Positions 47,824 to 58,417 of a stretch of 64,000 nucleotides of DNA are shown here, piece after piece. A program made the translations under genes and the position numbers. Each line of letters opens with the position of its first letter. Positions within the stretch are counted from its first letter, which is position 1. The DNA lies in assembly GCA_964036315.1 (NCBI GenBank), contig OZ038478.1, positions 146,392,758 to 146,456,757 of the forward strand, written 5' to 3'. This stretch comes from Acanthosepion esculentum (lineage: Eukaryota > Mollusca > Cephalopoda > Sepiida > Sepiidae). Below the pieces are notes generated by a model. The model did not search any database. It saw only the letters and a program-made list of their open reading frames with translations, and was not told the origin of the DNA.

Positions 47824-50800
47824 CTAACCGAGGTCCAAGTGCCACTCTAGGTCAGCTCCTCTCACTCTACACATTCGCGCAAGATTTACCCACCTTTTGC
47901 CGAATTCTGATGAAGAGAGTCGCCACCTTTCCGTCCTAATCTTGACTTTAAGCTGATGCTTAAAGTACAAGATTAGTAGGGAAGAAGTGAACTTCTCACC
48001 TCCATAGAATCCCTTCTGACGTGTCACCCAAATCACGACTCTCATAACTCCTAGCAAGCAGTGGAACACATAAAGTTCAGACTTTGTTAACGGCGGGGCC
48101 ACATTGCTACAAACAGAAGCGGCCTCGAGGACGAAAAACTTTCCCTGCAACATGCGAACCATGAGACCTTCAACAAACTTACACAATGGTGCTACCGACT
48201 TGCAATGAAAGAAGACGTGACCAAGGGTCTCGACTTCCCCCTCACAACGTCGGCAGTTTGGATATTTCTCCAAACCCGCTGCGCAAAGTCTTTTGCCGAC
48301 CCAGAGGGCCCCACGTATCACCAGCCAGGTGAGGGATGCCTCATCGTTGTTGAGACATTTCAACCCGGAAGCCCAAGGCCAGATTGAGCGAGCCTCCTGC
48401 TTCGTAAGACCGAGCTCGTCAATCAAATCATCATGAACGGACCCCCTGACTACCACCTGATATAATGCCCTACGAGACAACGCCTGGACGTTGTGGAGGC
48501 CAACCGTCGCCCGTAAGAGGTGTTTCAGAGCCAGACGACATTCACGGTAGAAGGAGCACTCGGCACGAGGCAAACGGCCAGCCTCCTCCTCGCCCGAGTG
48601 CACACTTCTCAAGGATGGAAAGGATCTACGGGCGTCTTCCTTCCAGAAGGCGCCCCCGTCATCCGAATCGCGACACAAACGATCCAGGAACCCGATGCGA
48701 AGCATATCGAGACGAATCTCAATGCTAGGCATACCTAGACCGCCTTCAGAGGGATGAAGGCAACAGATCTCCCGACATACCCTAGGAGCTTTGCCTCTCC
48801 ACAAGAAAGAGAACAAAAGCTGTACTAATGAAAGTACTGTGGTAGACGGAAGTGGAAGTACCGAGAGTCGGTAAAGGAGAATCGGGTAGATATGTGAAAC
48901 ACATACCTCCGCCCTCCCCTTCAAGGAAAGATTCCTCCGAGACCACAAATTAATTGCGATCTCGGCCTTCTCTCGTACCTCCGACCAATTCATATCCAAC
49001 TGGATATCAGGACCGAACCAGACGCCGAGTATCTTGATCGGCCCGTCCGTCCAGCTGAATGGTCCGGGAAGAGAAACCCCCTTCCACGCACCCAACCGCA
49101 AGCCAACAGACTTATCGCGGTTGATCTTGGCCCCTGTCACCATCTCATAGCCACTGATTTCTCTGCTGACTTCGTTAATCTCGGCTCTGCTCGACACAAG
49201 AACCGAAACGTCGTCAGCATAGGCAGAATACCTGGCCGAGGTGGTAGCACCAGGTAAAGAGATTCCGCGTAGGACCGGATTCGCCTTTAACTTGCGAAGG
49301 AAAGGTTCCAACGCAAGAACGTAAAGCATAGGCGAAAGCGGACAACCCTGACGAATAGATCGAGACAATACGAAAGGTTCCGATCTTACCCCGTTCACTT
49401 CTACCAGCGCACCGGGAGTCGCATACATAAGCCGGATCCAGGAGCGAAAGTACGGCCCGAAACCGGCAGCCGAAAGAACAGCCTCCAAGAATCGATGGTC
49501 AACCCTATCAAAGGCCTTGGACTGATCTAAATTGATCAGCGCGGCTTCACTGTCGACTTTCTCGATGATCAGGCGCACCATATGAAGGTTGTCCTGAATA
49601 GTCCTGCCCTTCACAGAACAAGTCTGCTCGGAGCCAATCAGACTAGACAGGACAAGCTGCAAACGGTTAGCCAAGACCTTAGCCAAAATCTTTAACTCTG
49701 TATTTAACATCGTTAAAGGGCGAAAGTTACCTATCCCATCCCCACCGCTTTTGCCCTTACGCAGCAACTTGATCACACCCCTGGTGAAGCGTTGAGGTAT
49801 AGACCCCTGCTTCATCCAGTTGTTGAAGATCAGCTGCAGCAAAGGAACAAAAACGGGCGACTGCCTCAAGTAAACTTCGTAAGGAAGACCATCTAATCCC
49901 GGAGACTTATCCAGGCCAACCTTTTTCAGCGCTTCCCAGATTTCCGACTCAGTGATGGGACCCTCGCACCCAGCCGCTTCAGCTGCCTCGAGGCAGGGAA
50001 AGTCAGCTAAATAGGTGTCGAACTGAGCAGAGCTCAGACCGGGCTCCCTGGTAAAAAGATCCCGAAAGTAATCCCGAAAAGCCTCGCATATGCCCGAGTT
50101 TGTAGTCACTGTCCGCCCATCCGGCAATGTGACGCTCGCGATATGCCGTCTTGAAGCATTCCTACTTTCCTCTGCACGCAGTTCCGCGGCCATATTCGTC
50201 GCCTCAGAGGACATTCTTTTTAACCTAGCCCTAACTACCAGAGCTTGATCCTTCTTGGTAAGCAAGGAGGCCAACTCTGCCTTAGCTAGGACTACTTCCC
50301 CACTATCACGGGATTTCACAGCCCGATCGACTCTTTGTTCTAAAGCCGTTTGCGCCGCTAATCTATCTACGCTGAGTCGACGACTAAAATCGGCAGCAAA
50401 CGTTCGAATTTTAGATTTAAGTTTGTCCCACCAGGCATTTCCCACCACAGCCCCCGACAGTTCCCTTTGTAGCATTAGTAAAAACTGGTCCCGGAAATCC
50501 TGCTCGCCAAATAACGAGCAATTAAATTTCCAGTAACCAGTCATCCTAACCTTAGGCTTATCTAAGTTTACACGGACCCGGACAAGCCTATGATCCGAAT
50601 AAACTATATAATGAAAACTTGGACACCCTAAGAGCCCTACATCGACTCTCCTAATTAAAACTCGGTCGAGGTAGCTCGCAAGCACACCTACAGCCGAGCT
50701 GCCACTATTTGTCCAAGTCCACACTACCCGCTGAGGGTGTTCATTCCGGTACTTGTCGATAAGATCAAACCCATCGACAAAGCCCCGAAAATGTTCCACT

Positions 50801-51288
50801 CCCCAGTTTTTAGTACCCGGTTGATATTTTGACCCTATACGATCTATATCGGGGTCAAGGACGGCATTCCAATCCCCCGCTAATATTAACCGACGTGATG
50901 TCGTCATAAACGGCTCGATCTGCCGAAACAAAGCAAGTCGCTCAGCCTGGATGTTGGGCCCATAAACCCCAATGAGACGCAAAGCCTTATCCTTTATGGT
51001 AGCATCCAGCACGCAAAGCCTGCCCGCCGGATCTGCGAAGACAAGAGCACACGCAGCCTTCAAAGACTTGCTCACCAGCCAAGAGACACCCCTCGAGCGT
51101 CCATCAAAACATGCTGAATAAAGAGTAAACTCCTTAGACAGAATGCCTTAATAATCGCGAGAAGAAAAACGGGTCTCTTGCACACAACATATATTCACAC
51201 CGAGGCTCTGAAGGTCGCGAACGAGTCTCACCCTTCGAGACTCCGACCTCAGGCCTCGGACATTCAAACTAGCTAACCAGAGTGCCAT
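47824..51288 (-). pseudogene. ORF2 of copy A: endonuclease-reverse transcriptase with one nonsense codon
   Basis: Same protein as the intact 1154-residue ORF2 of copy B, with start ATG at 51,288. A single substitution turns Glu47 (GAA) into TAA at about 51,150, inside the endonuclease domain. The next in-frame ATG (51,075) gives a 1083-residue open frame lacking the first endonuclease strand and its catalytic Glu38. The rest is intact: GDWN, the SDH block, LDQSKAFDRVD, YADD and the C-terminal CRRC...H...C. Only about three other residue differences from copy B are visible (for example SKYQ/SKYK and GKRL/GKKL), so inactivation is very recent. It might still be supplied in trans but not autonomously. 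Confidence 0.9.
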
Positions 51289-51299
51289 TATCGAATCGA

Positions 51300-53360
51300 T
51301 TAGGGTCGCCCATCAGAGTAGAACATTGCTGGGGTGAGGACACCGACAGCCTGTCCCATTGATCCTGACGCCATCTCATTGTCGACGGTATCACCATGAG
51401 ACAGACCGCCGATGTCCGCAGGATAGGTTAGTTTGAGTGCTCTATAAAGGGAAGGGTGAACGAAAACAGGGACCCTCCCTCTGCAAACTTTTGCCGGATC
51501 CAAATCGGGTTCATATACAGCCGCTGGGGGCACCAATTTCAGAGCCGCATTCGCCTCCTCTATCATGCCCCAAATCTCCCGCGTACCCGGGCCCGATCGA
51601 ACAACAGTCAATAGTCTTCTGGCCTTTTTGAAATTGGCAGGATCTTCCACTTCCAATCCGTTCAGCTTCTGGAAATTCCACAGAACTTTTAGTGGCCTTG
51701 AGTTTTTAGTCTGGCTGAACACATTTTCCGCATGGACCCGGGATACGCGGCAGACGTCTTCCCCTGAGTGATATGGCGGTTTCAGTTTTTTTTTCTTTTC
51801 CCCCACACCCTGAGCGTCTGGGCTCCTATTTCTTTTTTTTTGAGGAGTCTGAGTAGGTGTTGGAGTAGGAGTGCTAGACGGTGTGTTTGAAGGAGTCATG
51901 CCTGAAGGGGTCTTGAAGGGGGAAGGCTTTCTTGAGTGCCCGAGTTTTCGCTTTACGGGGGAGTTGGACAAAGAGTTGGGCGGCGGAGGTTTAGCAAAAG
52001 ATGGAGGGGAAGACGGGGCAGAGGATGAGGGGCAGGGCACCCCCAGCGACTTATGCTTCATTGCCCTCTTGTCGTCCAATTTTTGTTTTAATTTTTTTAA
52101 GTCCAGAATCTTCTTCCAGCTAGGCTCATTCATTTTTTGGGTAGAAGTGGCAGTCTCTTCATAAGAGGCCGAGGCGTCGCCCTCAGAGCTAGTAGAGGGA
52201 ATGGGGCTGTAGGTGACTTTTTCCCTGGGGTCATGCTGGGACAGAGGCCCCGCTGTCTGAATCTTCCCTTTGCCCCTACCTACTACGCGCCATTCCCCCT
52301 CATCCTTCTCCTTATCCACACTTGTGGAAGGCGTTGGCTTTCGGGGTAATGAGGGCGAAGACCCAACCGAGGGATTTTCCCCACCGGTTCGCATCGTAGG
52401 TAGGCCCATTACAGGCGCCGCGGATTTTACAGTCTCGGCCAAAGGGGGATTTTGGTCGCCAACAACCGGAGCTCCAGGGGCCTTCTTCCCTGGGCAGGAG
52501 GAGGAGAGATGACCAGTCACTCCACACCTCCAGCAAATTGGTTTTCTACCGGTCACGATGACCGGCATTCTCCGGTCGCCCAAATCCAGACAGTTGGGGA
52601 TGGACTTGAAGGCCGCCTCATCGATCATAATGTCAAAAGTCCATCCCCCGTTCAAATTGTCCGAGAGAGCCCCTAAAATCTGCCCGTACTGCATAAAAAA
52701 TGCAGCCAGGAGCTCTCCGGAAATTTGAGGAGGAACCTCAAAAACGGCCACCCTGGTCCTTCGCCTTCCCTGATACTCGGTACGAAGAATTAGATCCTTC
52801 GTGATCAATTCTCTCCTTGCCATTTCGAGGCAATCTTCAGGTGTGGGCAGCAGTACGTCCCACATGAAAAATTTTACGCCCTTTATAACTCTTTGGGGTT
52901 TTATCCCCAGGGACAAAAGTGATTTAATAATCGTGTCCTTCGTGGAGCGACAAATTTTGCGCGTGCGCTTGTCCACCGCGAAGACCGTCACCATTCTCTG
53001 TTCGAACACCTTTAGTTCTTGGGCGTCTTTAAGGATACCATCTTTATTCACAAGATGGGTGTATTCCTTAGCCTTCTCCAAGAACTCCGCGATGTTCACA
53101 ATGCAACTAGGAGGGGACTTCCAGCAAGAGGGCGATTCCTCGGCTGGCGACTTCGATGGTACCGAAGGGGGCACCTTTTCCTTAGGGTTGGAGACCTGCA
53201 TGGCCTCCTCCTTATCCGTGCTACTAGCACTGGCCTGGTCAGTTTTATTCGGGGAAATTTTCCCCCGCTTCTTATTTTTAATTTTCTCTGGTGGGTCGGC
53301 TTTAGCAGCCGCCCCAAAGAGGTCCTTTTTAACAGATGACCGACTCATTCCGTCGGCCAT
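51300..53360 (-). CDS. ORF1 of copy A: zinc-knuckle nucleic-acid-binding protein
   Basis: A 686-residue protein starting MADGMSRSS; I prefer this ATG to the one 51 codons upstream because copies A and B agree from here but differ before it. Domains: Ser/Lys-rich N-terminus (1-85), a helical/RRM-like region (about 86-270, with MVTVFAVD, FFMWDVLLPT and VAVFEVPPQI), one CCHC knuckle (Cys276, Cys279, His284, Cys289 in CWRCGVTGHLSSSC), a long disordered Pro/Ser/Lys-rich linker (about 290-560), and a conserved C-terminal module (HPSLYRALKLTYPADIGG, GSMGQAVGVLT). By family knowledge ORF1p binds the element RNA and accompanies it to the target. The second half differs from copy B far more than ORF2 does. 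ORF2 begins 11 bp after its stop. Confidence 0.9.
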   Translation of the reverse strand: MADGMSRSSVKKDLFGAAAKADPPEKIKNKKRGKISPNKTDQASASSTDKEEAMQVSNPKEKVPPSVPSKSPAEESPSCWKSPPSCIVNIAEFLEKAKEYTHLVNKDGILKDAQELKVFEQRMVTVFAVDKRTRKICRSTKDTIIKSLLSLGIKPQRVIKGVKFFMWDVLLPTPEDCLEMARRELITKDLILRTEYQGRRRTRVAVFEVPPQISGELLAAFFMQYGQILGALSDNLNGGWTFDIMIDEAAFKSIPNCLDLGDRRMPVIVTGRKPICWRCGVTGHLSSSCPGKKAPGAPVVGDQNPPLAETVKSAAPVMGLPTMRTGGENPSVGSSPSLPRKPTPSTSVDKEKDEGEWRVVGRGKGKIQTAGPLSQHDPREKVTYSPIPSTSSEGDASASYEETATSTQKMNEPSWKKILDLKKLKQKLDDKRAMKHKSLGVPCPSSSAPSSPPSFAKPPPPNSLSNSPVKRKLGHSRKPSPFKTPSGMTPSNTPSSTPTPTPTQTPQKKRNRSPDAQGVGEKKKKLKPPYHSGEDVCRVSRVHAENVFSQTKNSRPLKVLWNFQKLNGLEVEDPANFKKARRLLTVVRSGPGTREIWGMIEEANAALKLVPPAAVYEPDLDPAKVCRGRVPVFVHPSLYRALKLTYPADIGGLSHGDTVDNEMASGSMGQAVGVLTPAMFYSDGRP

Positions 53361-54103
53361 TCTAAAAGGAAAAGCTGGCCTCAAATGATAGAGGCAATGA
53401 GTTGTGATAGGGCGACGGGAAAAACGGCTATAGAGAATAAAACAAAAGTCAATTAAATGTTCAAAACAAAAACTATTAAATAAATAAACTGGGAAAACAA
53501 AACGTTTACCCAAATTAGAAAAATAAAAAAAACAAACAAACTAGATCAAATAAAAAGAAAAACTATACACTAAATAGTCTCGTAGGACTTTAAAAAAAAT
53601 ATCAAAATGGCGCCCGAAGGCAGCCGAAAATAAAAGAAAAACAATAAACTCCTTTTCTTTGTAGGTCAATAAAATACAGAAAGAAAAATAAAAATAAAAA
53701 TAAAGTCTGGTTTGAAACTAGTCAAACCAAACTAAAAAATAAAGGTTTGCGGCCGAAGCCGCTAAAGAAATAAATTAAATAGAAAAAAATACAAAAGCTA
53801 GAAACTAAAACAAAATAAAGGGTTGCGACCGAAGTCGCTAATTAAATTGAAAAATAAAACAGGAGAGAGTATAAATTAAAACAAAACTTTCTTTCTTTTT
53901 CTTTTCTTAAACTGTACTAGAAACAGAAATAAAAAGCCGGTATGACTTTAGTCAAACCGGACTAAAAATAAAAAATGTTGGCCGAAGCCCAGAGAAAAAA
54001 AATAAATTCAAACAAAAGAAAATAAAAAGAAAGGAAAATAAAAACTTGACAGATAACTTAACTTATGGTAAAAAATCCAAAATATGTCAAAAGTCCTCGC
54101 AAA

Positions 54104-54136
<33 letters not shown>

Positions 54137-54182
54137 AAGTTCACCGGTCCAAAAACTTGTCCGAAATGAACTAAAACAGGAG
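53361..54182 (-). promoter_or_regulatory. 5' leader of copy A with a hairpin series
   Basis: An A/T-rich leader with spaced short stems: GGTTTGA/TCAAACC (53,709-53,728), GCGGC-CGAA-GCCGC (53,749-53,762), GCGAC-CGAA-GTCGC (53,825-53,838), CCGGT...ACCGG with an inner TGACT/AGTCA (about 53,937-53,962), and GGC-CGAA-GCC (about 53,981). The CGAA stems covary in their middle pair (G-C versus A-T). It presumably contains the internal promoter; no TATA box or initiator is clear. Confidence 0.55.
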
Positions 54183-54941
54183 TCGGAATGAAAGTCTGAC
54201 GATATTTATTTGTATATAAAATATATACAAAATGTGGCACAAGGCCGAAAAAGGGGGTTGGGGAAGGACGGTCATCCACTGTCTTAAATAAAAACTTAGC
54301 TAGTCACAAACACTGACCCAAACATACCAACAATAGTCCTAGCACCAAAACAACACATTCTTCCATACCTTTCTTACTACATCCACCATAATTCCTCAAA
54401 TTCTCTGTGAAATTCTAACTAGACCCCATATGTACAATTCAAAGTCTGTGGGGGGGGGGGTGATAACAATTTAAAAAAACCCAATGATTATTTACAATAT
54501 GAAATAATAATATATACAAGTAAAACAAAACAAAATAAGATTAGTAATAAAACCCCCACAGTACCTAAATGTGGCAGTAACATCAGTTAACTGGACGAAA
54601 AAATTGCGAGATTATAAAAAGTAAAACACAGTCATCCTTCCAAAATCACTCACACAGGCACACACTCATTTAGACACACTAACAACTACGAAAAACACAC
54701 ACACGAAACGAAAGTCATCCCGCAACCACCAGAGAACTGACGTCACTGACCACCTAACGAGGGAGGGGAGGGGGAATTAAACTAAAGAAAAATAGGGACA
54801 GAAAAAAGAGGGGGCTAATGAGCATACATACCCTAGCTAAGTTAACCAGAAACGCGAAACTAAAAATTCAAACTAAACCTAACTAGTCTAATACCGGGAC
54901 GGGTTGCTTCTGTTCAACCCATGAGGGACGAAATCCTGCAC

Positions 54942-57900
54942 CTAACCGAGGTCCAAGTGCCACTCTAGGTCAGCTCCTCTCACTCTACACATTCGCGCAA
55001 GATTTACCCACCTTTTGCCGAATTCTGATGAAGAGAGTCGCCACCTTTCCGTTCTAATCTTGACTTTAAGCTGATGCTTAAAGTACAAGATTAGTAGGGA
55101 AGAAGTGAACTTCTCACCTCCATAGAATCCCTTCTGACGTGTCACCCAAATCACGACTCTCATAACTCCTAGCAAGCAGTGGAACACATAAAGTTCAGAC
55201 TTTGTTAACGGCGGGGCCACATTGCTACAAACAGAAGCGGCCTCGAGGACGAAAAACTTTCCCTGCAACATGCGAACCATGAGACCTTCAACAAACTTAC
55301 ACAATGGAGCTACCGACTTGCAATGAAAGAAGACGTGACCAAGGGTCTCGACTTCCCCCTCACAACGTCGGCAGTTTGGATATTTCTCCAAACCCGCTGC
55401 GCAAAGTTTTTTGCCGACCCAGAGGGCCCCACGTATCACCAGCCAGGTGAGGGATGCCTCATCGTTGTTGAGACATTTCAACCCGGAAGCCCAAGGCCAG
55501 ATTGAGCGAGCCTCCTGCTTCGTAAGACCGAGCTCGTCAATCAAATCATCATGAACGGACCCCCTGACTACCACCTGATATAATGCCCTACGAGACAACG
55601 CCTGGACGTTGTGGAGGCCAACCGTCGCCCGTAAGAGGTGTTTCAGAGCCAGACGACATTCACGGTAGAAGGAGCACTCGGCACGAGGCAAACGGCCAGC
55701 CTCCTCCTCGCCCGAGTGCACACTTCTCAAGGATGGAAAGGATCTACGGGCGTCTTCCTTCCAGAAGGCGCCCCCGTCATCCGAATCGCGACACAAACGA
55801 TCCAGGAACCCGATGCGAAGCATATCGAGACGAATCTCAATGCTAGGCATACCTAGACCGCCTTCAGAGGGATGAAGGCAACAGATCTCCCGACATACCC
55901 TAGGAGCTTTGCCTCTCCACAAGAAAGAGAACAAAAGCTGTACTAATGAAAGCACTGTGGTAGACGGAAGTGGAAGTACCGAGAGTCGGTAAAGGAGAAT
56001 CGGGTAGATATGTGAAACACATACCTCCGCCCTCCCCTTCAAGGAAAGATTCCTCCGAGACCACAAATTAATTGCGATCTCGGCCTTCTCTCGTACCTCC
56101 GACCAATTCATATCCAACTGGATATCAGGACCGAACCAGACGCCGAGTATCTTGATCGGCCCGTCCGTCCAGCTGAATGGTCCGGGAAGAGAAACCCCCT
56201 TCCACGCACCCAACCGCAAGCCAACAGACTTATCGCGGTTGATCTTGGCCCCTGTCACCATCTCATAGCCACTGATTTCTCTGCTGACTTCGTTAATCTC
56301 GGCTCTGCTCGACACAAGAACCGAAACGTCGTCAGCATAGGCAGAATACCTGGCCGAGGTGGTAGCACCAGGTAAAGAGATTCCGCGTAGGACCGGATTC
56401 GCCTTTAACTTGCGAAGGAAAGGTTCCAACGCAAGAACGTAAAGCATAGGCGAAAGCGGACAACCCTGACGAATAGATCGAGACAATACGAAAGGTTCCG
56501 ATCTTACCCCGTTCACTTCTACCAGCGCACCGGGAGTCGCATACATAAGCCGGATCCAGGAGCGAAAGTACGGCCCGAAACCGGCAGCCGAAAGAACAGC
56601 CTCCAAGAATCGATGGTCAACCCTATCAAAGGCCTTGGACTGATCTAAATTGATCAGCGCGGCTTCACTGTCGACTTTCTCGATGATCAGGCGCACCATA
56701 TGAAGGTTGTCCTGAATAGTCCTGCCCTTCACAGAACAAGTCTGCTCGGAGCCAATCAGACTAGACAGGACAAGCTGCAAACGGTTAGCCAAGACCTTAG
56801 CCAAAATCTTTAACTCTGTATTTAACATCGTTAAAGGGCGAAAGTTACCTATCCCATCCCCACCGCTTTTGCCCTTACGCAGCAACTTGATCACACCCCT
56901 GGTGAAGCGTTGAGGTATAGACCCCTGCTTCATCCAGTTGTTGAAGATCAGCTGCAGCAAAGGAACAAAAACGGGCGACTGCCTCAAGTAAACTTCGTAA
57001 GGAAGACCATCTAATCCCGGAGACTTATCCAGGCCAACCTTTTTCAGCGCTTCCCAGATTTCCGACTCAGTGATGGGACCCTCGCACCCAGCCGCTTCAG
57101 CTGCCTCAAGGCAGGGAAAGTCAGCTAAATAGGTGTCGAACTGAGCAGAGCTCAGACCGGGCTCCCTGGTAAAAAGATCCCGAAAGTAATCCCGAAAAGC
57201 CTCGCATATGCCCGAGTTTGTAGTCACTGTCCGCCCATCCGGCAATGTGACGCTCGCGATATGCCGTCTTGAAGCATTCCTACTTTCCTCTGCACGCAGT
57301 TCCGCGGCCATATTCGTCGCCTCAGAGGACATTCTTTTTAACCTAGCCCTAACTACCAGAGCTTGATCCTTCTTGGTAAGCAAGGAGGCCAACTCTGCCT
57401 TAGCTAGGACTACTTCCCCACTATCACGGGATTTCACAGCCCGATCGACTCTTTGTTCTAAAGCCGTTTGCGCCGCTAATCTATCTACGCTGAGTCGACG
57501 ACTAAAATCGGCAGCAAACGTTCGAATTTTAGATTTAAGTTTGTCCCACCAGGCATTTCCCACCACAGCCCCCGACAGTTCCCTTTGTAGCATTAGTAAA
57601 AACTGGTCCCGGAAATCCTGCTCGCCAAATAACGAGCAATTGAATTTCCAGTAACCAGTCATCCTAACCTTAGGCTTATCTAAGTTTACACGGACCCGGA
57701 CAAGCCTATGATCCGAATAAACTATATAATGAAAACTTGGACACCCTAAGAGCCCTACATCGACTCTCCTAATTAAAACTCGGTCGAGGTAGCTCGCAAG
57801 CACACCTACAGTCGAGCTGCCACTATTTGTCCAAGTCCACACTACCCGCTGAGGGTGTTCATTCCGGTACTTGTCGATAAGATCAAACCCATCGACAAAG

Positions 57901-58406
57901 CCCCGAAAATGTTCCACTCCCCAGTTTTTAGTACCCGGTTTATATTTTGACCCTATACGATCTATATCGGGGTCAAGGACGGCATTCCAATCCCCCGCTA
58001 AGATTAACCGACGTGATGTCGTCATAAACGGCTCGATCTGCCGAAACAAAGCAAGTCGCTCAGCCTGGATGTTGGGCCCATAAACCCCAATGAGACGCAA
58101 AGCCTTATCCTTTATGGTAGCATCCAGCACGCAAAGCCTGCCCGCCGGATCTGCGAAGACAAGAGCACACGCAGCCTTCAAAGACTTGCTCACCAGCCAA
58201 GAGACACCCCTCGAGCGTCCATCAAAACATGCTGAATAAAGAGTAAACTCCTTAGACAGAATGCCTTCATAATCGCGAGCAGAAAAACGGGTCTCTTGCA
58301 CACAACATATATTCACACCGAGGCTCTGAAGGTCGCGAACGAGTCTCACCCTTCGAGACTCCGACCTCAGGCCTCGGACATTCAAACTAGCTAACCAGAG
58401 TGCCAT
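54942..58406 (-). CDS. ORF2 of copy B: APE endonuclease-reverse transcriptase, intact
   Basis: A 1154-residue polyprotein. Endonuclease (1-240): SLNVRG with Asn9, VQET with Glu38, GVYGPN with Tyr109, GDWN with Asp139 and Asn141, YLDRVL with Asp208, SDHR with Asp232 and His233: the complete catalytic set. Reverse transcriptase (about 440-770): DKSPGLDGLPYE, NFRPLTMLNTELKI, LDQSKAFDRVD (Asp588), RQGCPLSPMLY and YADD (690-693). A thumb region follows (LGVWFG), and a C-terminal Cys/His motif (CRRC at 1012-1015, His1024, Cys1029). This layout matches the Tx1/L1 group. Expected role: nick target DNA and prime cDNA synthesis on the element RNA. The ATG is 11 bp after the ORF1 stop, so translation probably depends on reinitiation or coupling. 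No inactivating change is visible. Confidence 0.95.
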   Translation of the reverse strand: MALWLASLNVRGLRSESRRVRLVRDLQSLGVNICCVQETRFSARDYEGILSKEFTLYSACFDGRSRGVSWLVSKSLKAACALVFADPAGRLCVLDATIKDKALRLIGVYGPNIQAERLALFRQIEPFMTTSRRLILAGDWNAVLDPDIDRIGSKYKPGTKNWGVEHFRGFVDGFDLIDKYRNEHPQRVVWTWTNSGSSTVGVLASYLDRVLIRRVDVGLLGCPSFHYIVYSDHRLVRVRVNLDKPKVRMTGYWKFNCSLFGEQDFRDQFLLMLQRELSGAVVGNAWWDKLKSKIRTFAADFSRRLSVDRLAAQTALEQRVDRAVKSRDSGEVVLAKAELASLLTKKDQALVVRARLKRMSSEATNMAAELRAEESRNASRRHIASVTLPDGRTVTTNSGICEAFRDYFRDLFTREPGLSSAQFDTYLADFPCLEAAEAAGCEGPITESEIWEALKKVGLDKSPGLDGLPYEVYLRQSPVFVPLLQLIFNNWMKQGSIPQRFTRGVIKLLRKGKSGGDGIGNFRPLTMLNTELKILAKVLANRLQLVLSSLIGSEQTCSVKGRTIQDNLHMVRLIIEKVDSEAALINLDQSKAFDRVDHRFLEAVLSAAGFGPYFRSWIRLMYATPGALVEVNGVRSEPFVLSRSIRQGCPLSPMLYVLALEPFLRKLKANPVLRGISLPGATTSARYSAYADDVSVLVSSRAEINEVSREISGYEMVTGAKINRDKSVGLRLGAWKGVSLPGPFSWTDGPIKILGVWFGPDIQLDMNWSEVREKAEIAINLWSRRNLSLKGRAEVCVSHIYPILLYRLSVLPLPSTTVLSLVQLLFSFLWRGKAPRVCREICCLHPSEGGLGMPSIEIRLDMLRIGFLDRLCRDSDDGGAFWKEDARRSFPSLRSVHSGEEEAGRLPRAECSFYRECRLALKHLLRATVGLHNVQALSRRALYQVVVRGSVHDDLIDELGLTKQEARSIWPWASGLKCLNNDEASLTWLVIRGALWVGKKLCAAGLEKYPNCRRCEGEVETLGHVFFHCKSVAPLCKFVEGLMVRMLQGKFFVLEAASVCSNVAPPLTKSELYVFHCLLGVMRVVIWVTRQKGFYGGEKFTSSLLILYFKHQLKVKIRTERWRLSSSEFGKRWVNLARMCRVRGADLEWHLDLG

Positions 58407-58417
58407 TATCGAATCGA

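Larger units (their letters stand above)
47072..54182 (-). mobile_element. Tx1-type non-LTR retrotransposon, copy A
   Basis: About 7.1 kb, minus strand: 5' leader (54,182-53,361), ORF1 (53,360-51,300), 11-bp gap, ORF2 with one stop (51,288-47,824), 3' UTR to 47,072. The left limit is where identity with copies B and C stops (TCGGAATG) and unique DNA begins. No poly(A) tail is seen at the 3' end. Its leader contains a roughly 30-bp A run (54,104-54,135) that is short in copy B. Its 3' UTR is more diverged from B and C than they are from each other. Confidence 0.85.

Noticed and set aside
51871..53388. Plus-strand open frames opposite ORF1, including one of 195 codons duplicated at 59,916-60,503
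   Set aside because: They mirror the minus-strand ORF1 and carry no recognisable domain; conservation follows from the opposite strand.
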